DNA of 64,000 bases. Origin: Sweltsa coloradensis (lineage: Eukaryota > Arthropoda > Insecta > Plecoptera > Chloroperlidae). Shown piece after piece: positions 53,791-64,000 of the stretch. The position numbers and the translations under genes are program-made. The stretch spans positions 422,501 through 486,500 of the forward strand of contig JAMZAV010000065.1 of NCBI GenBank assembly GCA_024449915.1, in the 5' to 3' direction. Positions within the stretch are counted from its first letter, which is position 1. Every line of letters starts with the position of its first letter. Under the pieces are notes generated by a model, which saw only the letters and a program-made list of their open reading frames with translations, had not been told where the DNA came from and did no database searches.

Positions 53791-56204
53791 AACAGTCTCG
53801 CCATTCTCTCTATTAAGCCACGGTAACTCATACCAAGAGGAAACATTAAGTCAATTGTCTATCTTTCATACCTGATGTATCAGAAGTAGTGGATAAGTTA
53901 GGTGACTTGTTATCAGCACTCGACCCGCTATAGGACGGCGACGAGGCATTTGCCTTTTACTACGGACCTCATGCCGAGTTCGGGAATATAGGAATTAGTA
54001 AGCGAAGGTGTCACTATTATTATTACGGCAGTTTCTATGAGAAACATATTTTCCCAATCTAATTCTCGTCACACCGCTCCGGCGCTACGACGGCCACCCA
54101 CGTCGGACTGTCTCGATTCACATTCTTAGACTGGGCTCACTGAAAGGTCATTTACATAACATACACACAATTAACATTCAATTAGAGCCAGATACGATAG
54201 GATAGTCAACAGACGTTTATTCAAGTAATCAATAGATTTCTTTCAAACTGTGTGGTCTCTTCATTCGTGTGATTTCCTCGGAGAAATTGCAAAGTTTTGT
54301 CTTAAATGCAAAAATACAACCTTATAAGACTCGATTTGTCTTGGCCCAGATAACCAATGATTCAGGATTTTGTTCGTCATGCCACAATAAACTGTTATTT
54401 ATATGTGTGACATTCTTTCATAATCTCTTGGTCATAACATAAGCCGGTGACATAAGGCGATTGTCATAGAAAAGCTATATGAATGGGCTATTGATCTTTA
54501 ATGTTAGCGTTCATTAATTTGATTACTTTACAGTTTACATCAAACAAGATCAAATCACAGAGTAGTTGATTCCTGGAGTAAAATGAAACACCTCGGCATT
54601 CGTTAAATGTTAAGTGTAGAGTGATTGCTAACAAGTGCATGTGCCACCCTCGCTGCAAGTGCGTTTCTGTGTAAAAGACACATTAGCTGGTGTAACGTCA
54701 TGGAAATTAATATAAATATGCCTACATAAACATTACTGAGTCACGATGGTAATGGCAAATAATGCCCTTTGCGCAAGACTCGTGGAGAACGCCAAGACGT
54801 GAAACCTACGTTTAGATCCCTTGCTGCTCTCGCGACCGCGTGGAAAGTAAATAATTAGAAGTAACTCAGGTATTCTGCAAATATGAAAGAAAAGTAACCC
54901 AAAGGCCTTACTCTTTGCACCCGGATGAAGAGAGGACATCTCAAAGCTGTTCCAGAGTATTATCCACTATCACACAACTGAATTTTGTTGTAAGTCTTAC
55001 ATTTTGGCGTTCATGTTAAAGAATAAAGACATTTCATAATATGTTCGGAAAGTATTTTTTAGTGGATTGACAATCGAAAAAATAAAATCCATTCACACTT
55101 GTGGCTATAGTACTTATTCATATGTGATTGGATTTAGAGGATCGATTTTTTTTTTTTACAAAGTAAGATCTTTTAAAAATGATGAAAATTAATGCTTTTG
55201 ATGTATATATAATAAAGTAGATGCCAACAGGCTAGGTATTATTAGATAAATAAATACATAGTTTTCTTATGGCTATAAGAGAAATATATGCCATAAAATA
55301 TTTAAATAAATATATAATATTGAGAAATTTCTGAAAACGATGATCATCAATAATCGTCTTCAGAAGCCATTACTGATTTACTGATCTTAGGGTAATTACT
55401 GTTTGCATGTGATGCAATGTTAATGGTTGTATAATTAGTTGCTAATATTCATACAAATTAATTATTTAACTTTGCCAAGAAAACGTTAGGCTCGTTCCCC
55501 AATGTAAATACAATCTTGGCTTATTTCCAGTTTTACCACATTGTATGCCCTCATCTAAGAAAACCCGTTGACTTCCCCCAACGCCCCCTGAAATTCCAAA
55601 CGAATACAGATTGAAAGTGAGATGACCGTTGTAGATCGTTTAACCGTATCACCATCCATGTCGCTCTTATAATGTTAAACACAATTCACTTCTTGTTTCT
55701 AGATTAGAGTGTGTGTTGAAAACGACCATATTGATTGCCTTTGTTGTTTGAAATCATGTAGGTTTATTGTTGTCTGCGTTTACATGGGGCGTGGATCACA
55801 CTTGCAGTGTTATGCGTCTGGAATGGGTGTTATTTCCCACAAAGTGCGCCAAGTAGAGAACAATGTACTGACACCCACGGCGCAGGGGCCTCTCCTGGGT
55901 GACCGGTTGCATTCCTCTTGGTCAGCAGTGATCAGAGTCGTCACGTACGGCTACTAAATGCAACATGTCCGAGAGCGGCGATCCCTTGAGGGACATTAAA
56001 CCACTATCAACCCCATCTAAGTGAGAGTGCATTTCTGACGGGGCATTTATTACCGTTCATGGTGGTACTAAAAGAAATAATATATACCGTGCGAGTAACA
56101 GTTTAGATCGTGTCGAAGGGGACTGGTTTAGAAATTTGAATCAACGAAATAGTTCGAAGTGAATGATTGATTATAAAGTTAATCTTATAGTAAAGAGTTT
56201 TGAA
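53791..56204. other. Unassigned DNA
   Basis: No gene or repeat supported. The frames at 54733-54939 (minus) and 55709-55957 (plus) have no recognisable motif. Confidence 0.4.
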
Positions 56205-56520
56205 CTTTGTATGGAGTGAAGCTCTTCTATATGCACCACTTTTAGGTCCGTCCGTTTGTCCGTTTGTCCGTTTGTTCGTGTATCACGTCTCACGATAAAA
56301 AAAACAAAAACCACTTCCGTTTGACATTCGTTGTTTTGTTGACATGGCCCTTTCAACAAGGATGATACAGAATGTTTTTGGTGACACTAGGGGCTAGGAG
56401 GGCAAAGCTAGCCCCCCCAGAGAGTTTGAACATACATGTGCCCGGCACCTCCACCATTAATGAAGACTAGAACAAGCGAACAACAAGTTTTGCTCAATAT
56501 TTTGGGTATTCCCTTCCCAA
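56205..56520 (+). repeat. Dispersed repeat family G, copy 7
   Basis: GGAGTGAAGCTCTTCTATAT, GTCCGTCCGTTTGTCCGTTT, CACGTCTCACGATAAAAAAA, GGCCCTTTCAACAAGGATGA, TTTTTGGTGACACTAGGGGC, GTGCCCGGCACCTCCACCAT, and a finish ATTTTGGGTATTCCC. It is the most complete copy in this orientation. Confidence 0.72.
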
Positions 56521-57494
56521 CTCATGTTTAAATATCGATACATCAACTGATGGTGTAATCGTTGATTTAAAGTCTTCAGCTACACTTTCGGATTCGTTTT
56601 AGTTAGGTGTATGAACTAGAATAATTTTATCTGTTTCATTTTATTCCAACTTACAACAAAAATAACGTTCGTTGTGCAGACCATATTGTTGGTAACCGTC
56701 ACATTCTTTTAAATCCTCAGTCACGATTGAATTTGTCTTACAAAGTGAGTAAAGAAAGTCAATGTACATATTTTGTTAACGCGTATACATATCAGACGAT
56801 ATTCCCATACGCATCGATCTCAGAAGAGAATGAGAATTCATGAGGTAGCAAGGATCAAAACATTAAACCCATTACACTTTAGAGCCTTTGCAACATAACA
56901 AAAATGATCCAATATTTTTACATGCCGGTTTACAGAGAACCCCAGGGAAAATAATACGATATATTTAGAATGTTTTGATTAACCATTCTTTCAAATTTCT
57001 CTTCGTAGTTCCGAATGCATTTTTGGTAGCCTAAAATGACGTTAATTGTCAATTTCCTCTTTGTTTGATATCAATTCAAATAGTTTATGGTACAGTGCAT
57101 ACACATTTCTAGGCCAATACGTGCTACGGTATTAAAGTATATTATATGAGTGTGACCCCCCCTTCCCCCTTCCCTCCTTTTTTGTTCCGCCCATTACCCA
57201 GTAAGAAGTTATACAAACATGTAAACTAGCGGTTAACCTAAGTGCTACGCCGGTATGCTATTAGTAAAAACCTCCAGGTAATGATTGGTTAAATCATTCC
57301 TAATTAATTTATCCACTTGCTTTGTAGATATTAGTTGGAATGCTTGTGGCAATAGGGCATCGTGGGCGGGACTGTCGGGAGGACTAAAGTAGAAAAGCGG
57401 TTGCCGCGATGGACATACATACTTCTCTAACTGTATTTAGATTGACGGATCATTAAATCAAGGAACGAAATAGTATTGTTAACTTAGATAAAAA
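56521..57494. other. Unassigned AT-rich DNA
   Basis: Nothing supported; a pyrimidine-rich run lies at 57157-57185. Confidence 0.4.
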
Positions 57495-57912
57495 CTTTTG
57501 ATTAATTTAAAGGATCACATTATAAAGTACGTGTCTCATCTTAAATTAATAACATATAAGTTACAATTCAATTTTTATGTATTAATAATTTATTTGAAAA
57601 TCATCTTTAACGCATGCAAATAATTGCTATGTCTATAACTGCTACAAAGATAGTATTTAAATGAGTTATATCATTAATATCATCAATGTGTATTGGGATG
57701 ACTTGAGATATAAAATTTAAATGCGTGCCCATGACATATACTTCTTAACTGTACAAAAATTGACAACATAAATCAAAACGAAATTCGATTGTGATTCCCT
57801 TTATGGTGAAACACTTTTGCCATTTATTTAATGGATCACATATAAAGTACCGGCCAACTGAATTAATGAATATACAATTCAATTCTCTGGAAATTAGTAA
57901 CTTTATTTGACA
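57495..57912. repeat. Diverged local direct duplication (two ~105-bp blocks ~310 bp apart)
   Basis: GGATCACATTATAAAGTACG (about 57512) and GGATCACATATAAAGTACCG (about 57833) are followed by TTAAATTAATAACATAT / TGAATTAATGAATAT, then ACAATTCAATT and TTTATTTGA. The degree of divergence suggests an old duplication. Confidence 0.55.
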
Positions 57913-58636
57913 GTCCCATCGACACGATGACGACAATGCACAAAACGATACAAAATGAGACCATTTAATTGTTCTTACAATGCTGTAATGCAGATTGAGC
58001 CTCTCACTTAGTAAATGCAATGAACCAACTGTTTGACACGTCCTAAGTCAAAATACAAAAAAAACTATGGTGCACCCATGAAAAGACAAACATGTACACA
58101 ATGTTTTACCGGTTATAAAAGAATTGAGTAATAAAATGTGCTTTAAGAAAAGTTCTGAGTGCTTTGAATTATGAAGTACCAACCAACGCTCTCGCTGTTA
58201 TATTACCATAAAGGGATCCATTTCATACTTACACCTAGTAAAACGTTTTGCTTACAACGCAGTTGAGAATGCAAACAATTAGCTTTACCCATACCTTATA
58301 AATCTACCGGAAAGCAAACGTTCTCGACTGCCGATAAGAGTGTGTATGTTATTGTAGTGTACACAACGACACACTCGCACGCACACATTCACACACGCAC
58401 ACATTAGGGATCACGCACACACGCACACAGGAATTATTGTTCGTATAGTCGCGGCTCGTGAGCAGTTCTACACGCGCTATATACACCACACAGGTGTGAA
58501 AACAACCTGAACACGAAGCTGAATACGCTTTGAAATATTGTTCTATTTTATAAACAAATATGGTTTTGGTTAACGATAAATAATAATAATTTAATCACAA
58601 TTATGTCCAACGTAATATGTAAATGGATGTATTAGT
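57913..58636. other. Unassigned DNA with a CA-rich stretch
   Basis: ACAC/GCAC-rich imperfect repeat at about 58363-58428. No gene supported. Confidence 0.45.
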
Positions 58637-59080
58637 CTAGGAAGCTTCGCAAACGCTTTTTCAGGATGAGCGTAATTTTTTTTAACGAAAAATTGCGTAA
58701 AATTGCGATTTTCATGAGAAATAATTATTTGATTTCGCTCAAATTTCACACGAATATATTAATTCGTAAAATTAAGGTTCTGTGAAAAAATCATTAGAAT
58801 TGGATAAATCATGTAGGTGTTATAGCCGTTTTTTTTTAAATCGAAAAAATCGTAAAATTGCGATTTTGATGAAAAATAATTTTTTGATTGCGCTCAAAAA
58901 CGTGGTAGTTCTAAGTTCAGAGATTTCGAAGGCCTCCATAAAATTTCATCGCAATTGGAGTATCGGTTTAGCCGGAATCGTGTTAACAGACACACAATAA
59001 TACTAACAGAAAAAAAAGAAAAACATTCCAGAGTTTTTTCTCTAGTGTAGTGGAATGGAATCTTCGCTTCGCTCATCCAA
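58637..59080 (+). mobile_element. MITE-like element, family M, copy 5 (short form)
   Basis: It starts CTAGGAAGCTTCGCAAACGC then TTTTTCAGGATGAGCGTAAT, then AAATTGCGATTTTCATGAGA, ATTTCACACGAATATATTAA, AAGGTTCTGTGAAAAAATCA, CAAAAACGTGGTAGTTCTAA, GGTTTAGCCGGAATCGTGTT, and ends TCTTCGCTTCGCTCATCCAA. It has one internal AT-rich unit, so it is shorter than the copies at 213 and 34050. Confidence 0.82.
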
Positions 59081-59459
59081 TAAACCGTTGAAAAATATTG
59101 TTATGACAAATTCTGTGTGAATCATTATTTTGTAAATGTTAGTTATTGAATGAAAACATTGAAGTTTTTTCCAAGAGCTAACCACCCCTGAAGGCTTATA
59201 CGGTTTTAAATGCTTGTCAGGAAGAATTTGTAGGCCTAAGTACGAGATGCCTCAATATTGTCCGAAACAAAACTTCGTAGAAAATAAATTTTACCAAAAT
59301 TATTTAATTACAAAGATTGATGCGGTTAAAAAAAAAATAGAGCATAATCGAGGTACGAGATCTATTGGTTTCTGGTAAATAATTGGATATCGGGAAAAAT
59401 CAAATAACAGGCTAAAATCTTTTCCTGAATGTTCATCTATGAATCACTGTTACCTGTGG
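59081..59459. other. Unassigned AT-rich DNA
   Basis: Nothing recognised. Confidence 0.4.
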
Positions 59460-60330
59460 GGGGTCGCCTTACCTCAGCCATCACTCTCAATAAAGACGTC
59501 TTCCCTTTAGACAGCCACCTCATTGAGATCCCCTAATTAGGCGACCTACCTACCCTCCATCTCAACAGTAAGTCGCCGACACTTAACTAGGTTACTGCGC
59601 AGTTTTCTAAAACTTAATTGGTGCTCAGTCAAGTGGGGTTTCGAGTCTGGCGCTAAGGTAGGCCTATACCCCCAAGGAAAATAACTTAAACGTTTAACGT
59701 TTAAAACTAAAATGAGATTTTAGTTTTTGCTCGTTCTAATTTTGCATCGTGGTTATTTTGACGTACTTCCCAACCACAAGAACGCAGTCTGGGCCCCTGC
59801 CTCCGTCTATGCTGCATCTCAATAACCTACTCCTCCGACTGAGACGAACTCCGCTCAATCCCACCTCGGTAACATTGCAAATGAGGCCCTGCTAGGTGAA
59901 GCGCTATCTGATCGCGACATATGGTCAGAAAGTCCTTATTAAACCCGTGATGTAGTCAAGACTCGAGAGGACATCTGTGTGAATGAGGCGCCACATTGGT
60001 ATGCGCAGCGTTTCTCACACATCATCAACTATTTGCTCTGTTATCAGAACCGGACGAAACCAAATCGAAGACTAAAACTTCGACTGATCAGTTTTAAGGA
60101 GTGACTACTTATCAATATCCTCTAATCGATTGTCAGTGTAGTTATTTGGGCGGAACAGAGGCTTAACGTCACATGTTGGACTTGACTCGCAGCCAGACTG
60201 TAAGGTGATAGGAGGCAAGGTGTTGGGAAGATCTTTCTTATGATCTAGCCACCAAACTAAGGTGTTGTAACTGAGCACCGCGTAGACCTAAGAGAACATT
60301 ATTTCCTGTCACCTAGACTGTCTTAACAAT
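59460..60330. other. GC-richer block of unknown origin
   Basis: A sustained rise in G and C (for example GGGGGGTCGCCTTACCTCAG, GGCGACCTACCTACCCTCCA, GTCTGGGCCCCTGCCTCCGT) without any long open frame. GTCGCC/GGCGAC words recur near 59463, 59538 and 59572. It could be a decayed element body; no partner in this window. Confidence 0.3.
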
Positions 60331-63300
60331 AAAGTCTTCAAAATATTATAAAAAAAGAGAGGGGGCAAGAATGTAAATAACAAAACAGGTGGATGGTTTA
60401 TGTGCAACTAAAGTTTGGAATCTAGTTACAAATGTGTTAAGCTCGAGCGAAATGAGCCGGACATGATTTATGATCTGTGTAGCCATGGACTATGTAAGTC
60501 GCAGTTCGCTTCCAGGCACTTGCATTCGAACCGTGGGAATTATCTTGGGGTGTTTAAGAATATAAATATTAAGTACTGAGATGGAATTCATGCCTTGTAG
60601 ACAAGGTTTAGTAGTGCTTTATCACAAAATCAAGTTACGTGTTTAGAAATAATGTCAAAACAATATGTGAAATGTTATTCCAAAATGACAATTATGACAA
60701 AATTTAATTACTAGGTAGCAGAAACGACAATTCTATGCTTGACCATCGAACATTCCAAAAAATGTATTATACGTGTGATCAGTTGTTCACAAATATCAAC
60801 TTATTTCTCGAAATATGGTGGCCAATTCGATACCACTACACATGGGCAATTCTGAATAGAAGTTTAACCGTCGGTTTAACAAATTAACGACCTAACATAC
60901 CCTACACAGTTTACTAATGACCCCACATATAAAGCTTTGTAAATAATTTTTTTAAACGTACATTTTCCTGGGCAGGTTCTCTGCTAAAGAAATGCATATT
61001 ATATGGAATACAACAAACAAATCAACAAATTAAACATTTTATAGAAAAGTCTTTCGCTAGAATTAATAAAAACACAACATCAAATAGTTCCGAAAATCTT
61101 TTAACAGTTATATAACTACCACACATGGAACTGAATACTATTTCGACTCTATGGTCATCTATAAGTGTTCCATGTAATTTCAATCATTGAGAGTTTTAAA
61201 TGGATAACAAGTGTGAAACTTACCCGGTCGTAAAAGGTGGTAAATAAATAATAAATGATTAATAGAGAGAGTGTAAGTCTTGTTTGTACACAACGTGTTA
61301 TCATCGCATCCTAGTGATATGCATACTAACTACAGAACTAAGAGATACGATTAGTAGCATACGGACGGTATGGATTCTCTAAGACTTGGTTGGCATTTAC
61401 TGAGTTGTTTAGCAACATTCTGCCATACTAGAACACAAGTTGTCAATAAAAAACTAAAACAAATTGCGTGGTGGGTTTTTTCTTGTTACCAGCGTTAACT
61501 TTATTTAAATTGTATCTCGTTAAAATGACGAATAGGAAAATTAATGCAGATGTGGGTAACGATTTGTTTTAAATATCGAAATTTGTACAGTCATAGAGAC
61601 GTAAATAAACTAAGTCTCCTATTAAAAACATCTTTTCAAAAATTAAGAGTATTGAAAAATAATTTTAAAATTAAATTTATCATCGCGATTTTGGATTTTT
61701 GTCATTAGAAAATCTGATTTATCAACTATATATATAATTTGAAATGTTCTTTCATAAAAGTTTTTATAACCATGACAAGTTCCATCTAGTCGAATGCTAA
61801 CTGGCTTCTGGACCTGGATATGTTCCAAAAAAATGCTTAATAATAGGGGTAACTTACAGAGATTTCTAGCAGTAAATGATACTTCAGGGGAATCTATTTT
61901 ATGTAAATATAACGTCGATTTTGGAATATTTACAAAATATTAAAAGCTTCAGTGAGGCTCACTTTTTGGAATTATCTACTTTCAAAAGTAAACGAAAATG
62001 CGATATGTAAGAACAAAGTGAAAAATTACTATAAATATTTCGATGTTTTCTGTTTGAAACCAACAAAACACACTCACAAACATAAACCTAAGAAGGAATG
62101 AAACCAATCCACCTCCTGCCAGAATGCGCGTTGCTCAATGCTGATGCAATTCTCGCAAACCAAACACACACAACCAACACAGAGAAGCCAGATACCTCGC
62201 TCATTTCGTGGAACTCCATAGGCATTCACGGAGCTCACTTATTATTATACTATTTATCAATGGCAGCATGAAAAGCAGTGTTCCTCTGAAAGGATAAATA
62301 TATAATTAGCTAATATTTGTTTTCTATATCCGCCTGGGTAAACTAAGATTAAGCTGACTCTTGTCTGCCCCCTCCCCCCCCCCCCTTTTTCTTCTCCTCA
62401 TCCTCTTGATAACCCATTACATAAGAGCCAGCAACGAGCGACTCAAGTACTCAGAGCAAATATAAACAGAATCAAGAATTCATTCACATTTTTGCCAAGG
62501 GCGTAAAAGTCGATTACATATTTCGCGAAAAATGAGTTCGCGTTTTCCCCGCTTGAGTTCGCTCAAAATCTAAGTTAGACAAGGAGAGAGGAGTAGCTGT
62601 AATTTATTGCACAGGCTTAGCACAGGACTGGTTTTCAGTAACTCCTTTTACACATTTGTCATTACTCTTCCAATTTGTCGGATTATGTATTTTACCTGAT
62701 TCTGTTCACAGGCTGTAGTTTATGTGGTGCTCGGTGCTCTTTTATTCCGCCTCGCAATGAATCACGGGGCGATAAAGGTGTGCTATAAACTTTAGTGTTA
62801 TACACACGGACAGGCGGTAAAACTTTCCAAACTTAAAAAGAGGTCAGAGTTCAAAATGTTTTGCACAACTCAATTCCTGTACCGATTTCGTTTCGGAATG
62901 GGGTTTCAATATAGTTATGGGAAAATGTTTTGTTGTATTGATTATACATTATATTATATATTAGGCAATTGAATAATAAATGAAAATATATTACAACGGA
63001 GTCAATTTATAATAACGTTATTTATTTGGTATGACACTCAAGTATGCCGTACTGAATGTCACTTAGACATTTATGTCATTGAATTTACCAGTGATGTAGC
63101 TTAGCTAAATGCAAAGCATACAGACAGGCCCCGCAATTATAGGGGCTCCCAGTCAATTACCGACAGTAAATAATTATTTATGTCTATTTAAAAATTATCA
63201 ATGAATTGTAGACATTTTAGACGAAACCGAAGAATAATTTAAATTTGTAAATTAGTCTCAACAAAATGTAAAACGTATCATCAATTTTATATAAGCGTTC

Positions 63301-64000
63301 CTGCATGATCCAACTACTAGAAAAGTTTTGGACCATTTATTTAGGCACTAACAAGTGCAGTTAGAAAATAGAAGTTCTGCAAAATATATATGCCGTACTC
63401 CAAGTTTTCGACAGCAGTGAAATTTAAAATGTCCAAGCAAAATATGTCTGCATTCTGACACCAAAATCTGTTTATTTCTCGTTCGCTTGTCTGCAGACAT
63501 CGGTTGCTTGCAATTGCAATTACGCTTGTTTTACTCCCTTGAGCTTTCACATAATTGAAATCGTAATTCTAAAATTATAATTGGGTCTGTAAAATTATTG
63601 TGAGTGAGTTTTCCACTCCAGTCAAGTGGCAGAAGTCAAAGGTCGAACTACAAGAAGGGGTTGGGGTGCTGGTAGGGGGGGGGGGGAGACTTATGAGGAG
63701 CTGGAATTATTTGTAGGCGCCGTCAGACTTAGCTAAGTACGAAATAAATAGCCTACTATCAAATAATCTATCCAATGATTACTTTGTAATTTGTTTCTAT
63801 CTTTCGCAATTTCCCATTACAGCTATAAACAAAAATGTAAGATTTCATTTCCTATACATTTTCTCTGTACTGTATTCTTGGATATTGGATGATTAAATCA
63901 TTACCTCGGCATTTCTCCAGTGAAGAAAATAAATTCTCAAATTCCCTGTATAAATATTTTCCAAATGAATAATCTAGGGAGCATAAAATGTATATTAGTT
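60331..64000. other. Unassigned AT-rich DNA with two homopolymer runs
   Basis: No gene, RNA gene or repeat family from elsewhere in the window is seen. C run at 62384-62395 and G run at 63675-63686. The minus-strand frames 61643-61828 and 63341-63550 have no recognisable motif. Confidence 0.45.

Overview
This is AT-rich eukaryotic DNA, almost certainly from an animal and most likely an insect; a hemipteran-type genome is my guess from its repeat style. The evidence is dense SINE, LINE and MITE-type repeats, RNA polymerase III promoter boxes, simple-sequence tails, no closely packed open reading frames and no bacterial operon signals. I could not identify a single complete cellular protein gene. 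Nearly every open frame of 60 to 120 codons is a chance frame or lies inside a repeat. The only clear protein homology is to the C-terminal parts of two decayed non-LTR retrotransposons, at 14300-15580 (minus) and 34468-35440 (plus).

Layout. 1-4150: an AT-rich MITE-like element (213-975), a tRNA-like relic, and a long foldback element (2446-3464) whose right arm is split by a tRNA-derived SINE. 3960-4180: a GC-richer stretch ending in a plausible short first coding exon (4154-4175) with a GTGAGT donor, followed by a GTGCAA-type minisatellite. If that exon is real, much of the rest of the window could be a very long first intron; this is inference. 7.4-16.2 kb: interspersed repeats, a local tandem duplication, a LINE 3' fragment, a frameshifted reverse transcriptase relic and a 5S-rRNA-derived SINE. 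18-23 kb: two short palindromic MITEs with CTAG termini, microsatellites and a 124-bp TTTA tract grown from a SINE-type tail. 23-33 kb: mostly unassigned DNA with scattered repeats. 33-36.4 kb: the second 5S SINE and a MITE-like element interrupted by a LINE with a strong 3' hairpin and a (TCTTA)6 tail. 36-51 kb: mostly unassigned, with two CpG-richer patches (36.4-36.8 and 47.2-47.6 kb) and a second weak first-exon candidate (48788). 51-53.5 kb is the most structured region: a G-quadruplex-type GGGT tract, a ~500-bp tandem duplication, three tandem copies of SINE sequence, then a nearly perfect ~230-bp-arm hairpin. 53.5-64 kb: sparse repeats and unassigned DNA.

There is no gene set acting together here. 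What can be read is a network of mobile elements: three SINE-type families (tRNA family A, tRNA family B and 5S-derived), LINE fragments that share a 3' tail with the 5S SINE, two nonautonomous DNA-element-like families with related CTAG ends, and one further interspersed repeat pair. The most notable observations are the long hairpin next to the SINE trimer, the two 5S-derived SINEs with their LINE-like tail, and the LINE 3' stem-loop with a UUCG tetraloop. All identity statements are by eye; no alignment or database search was run.
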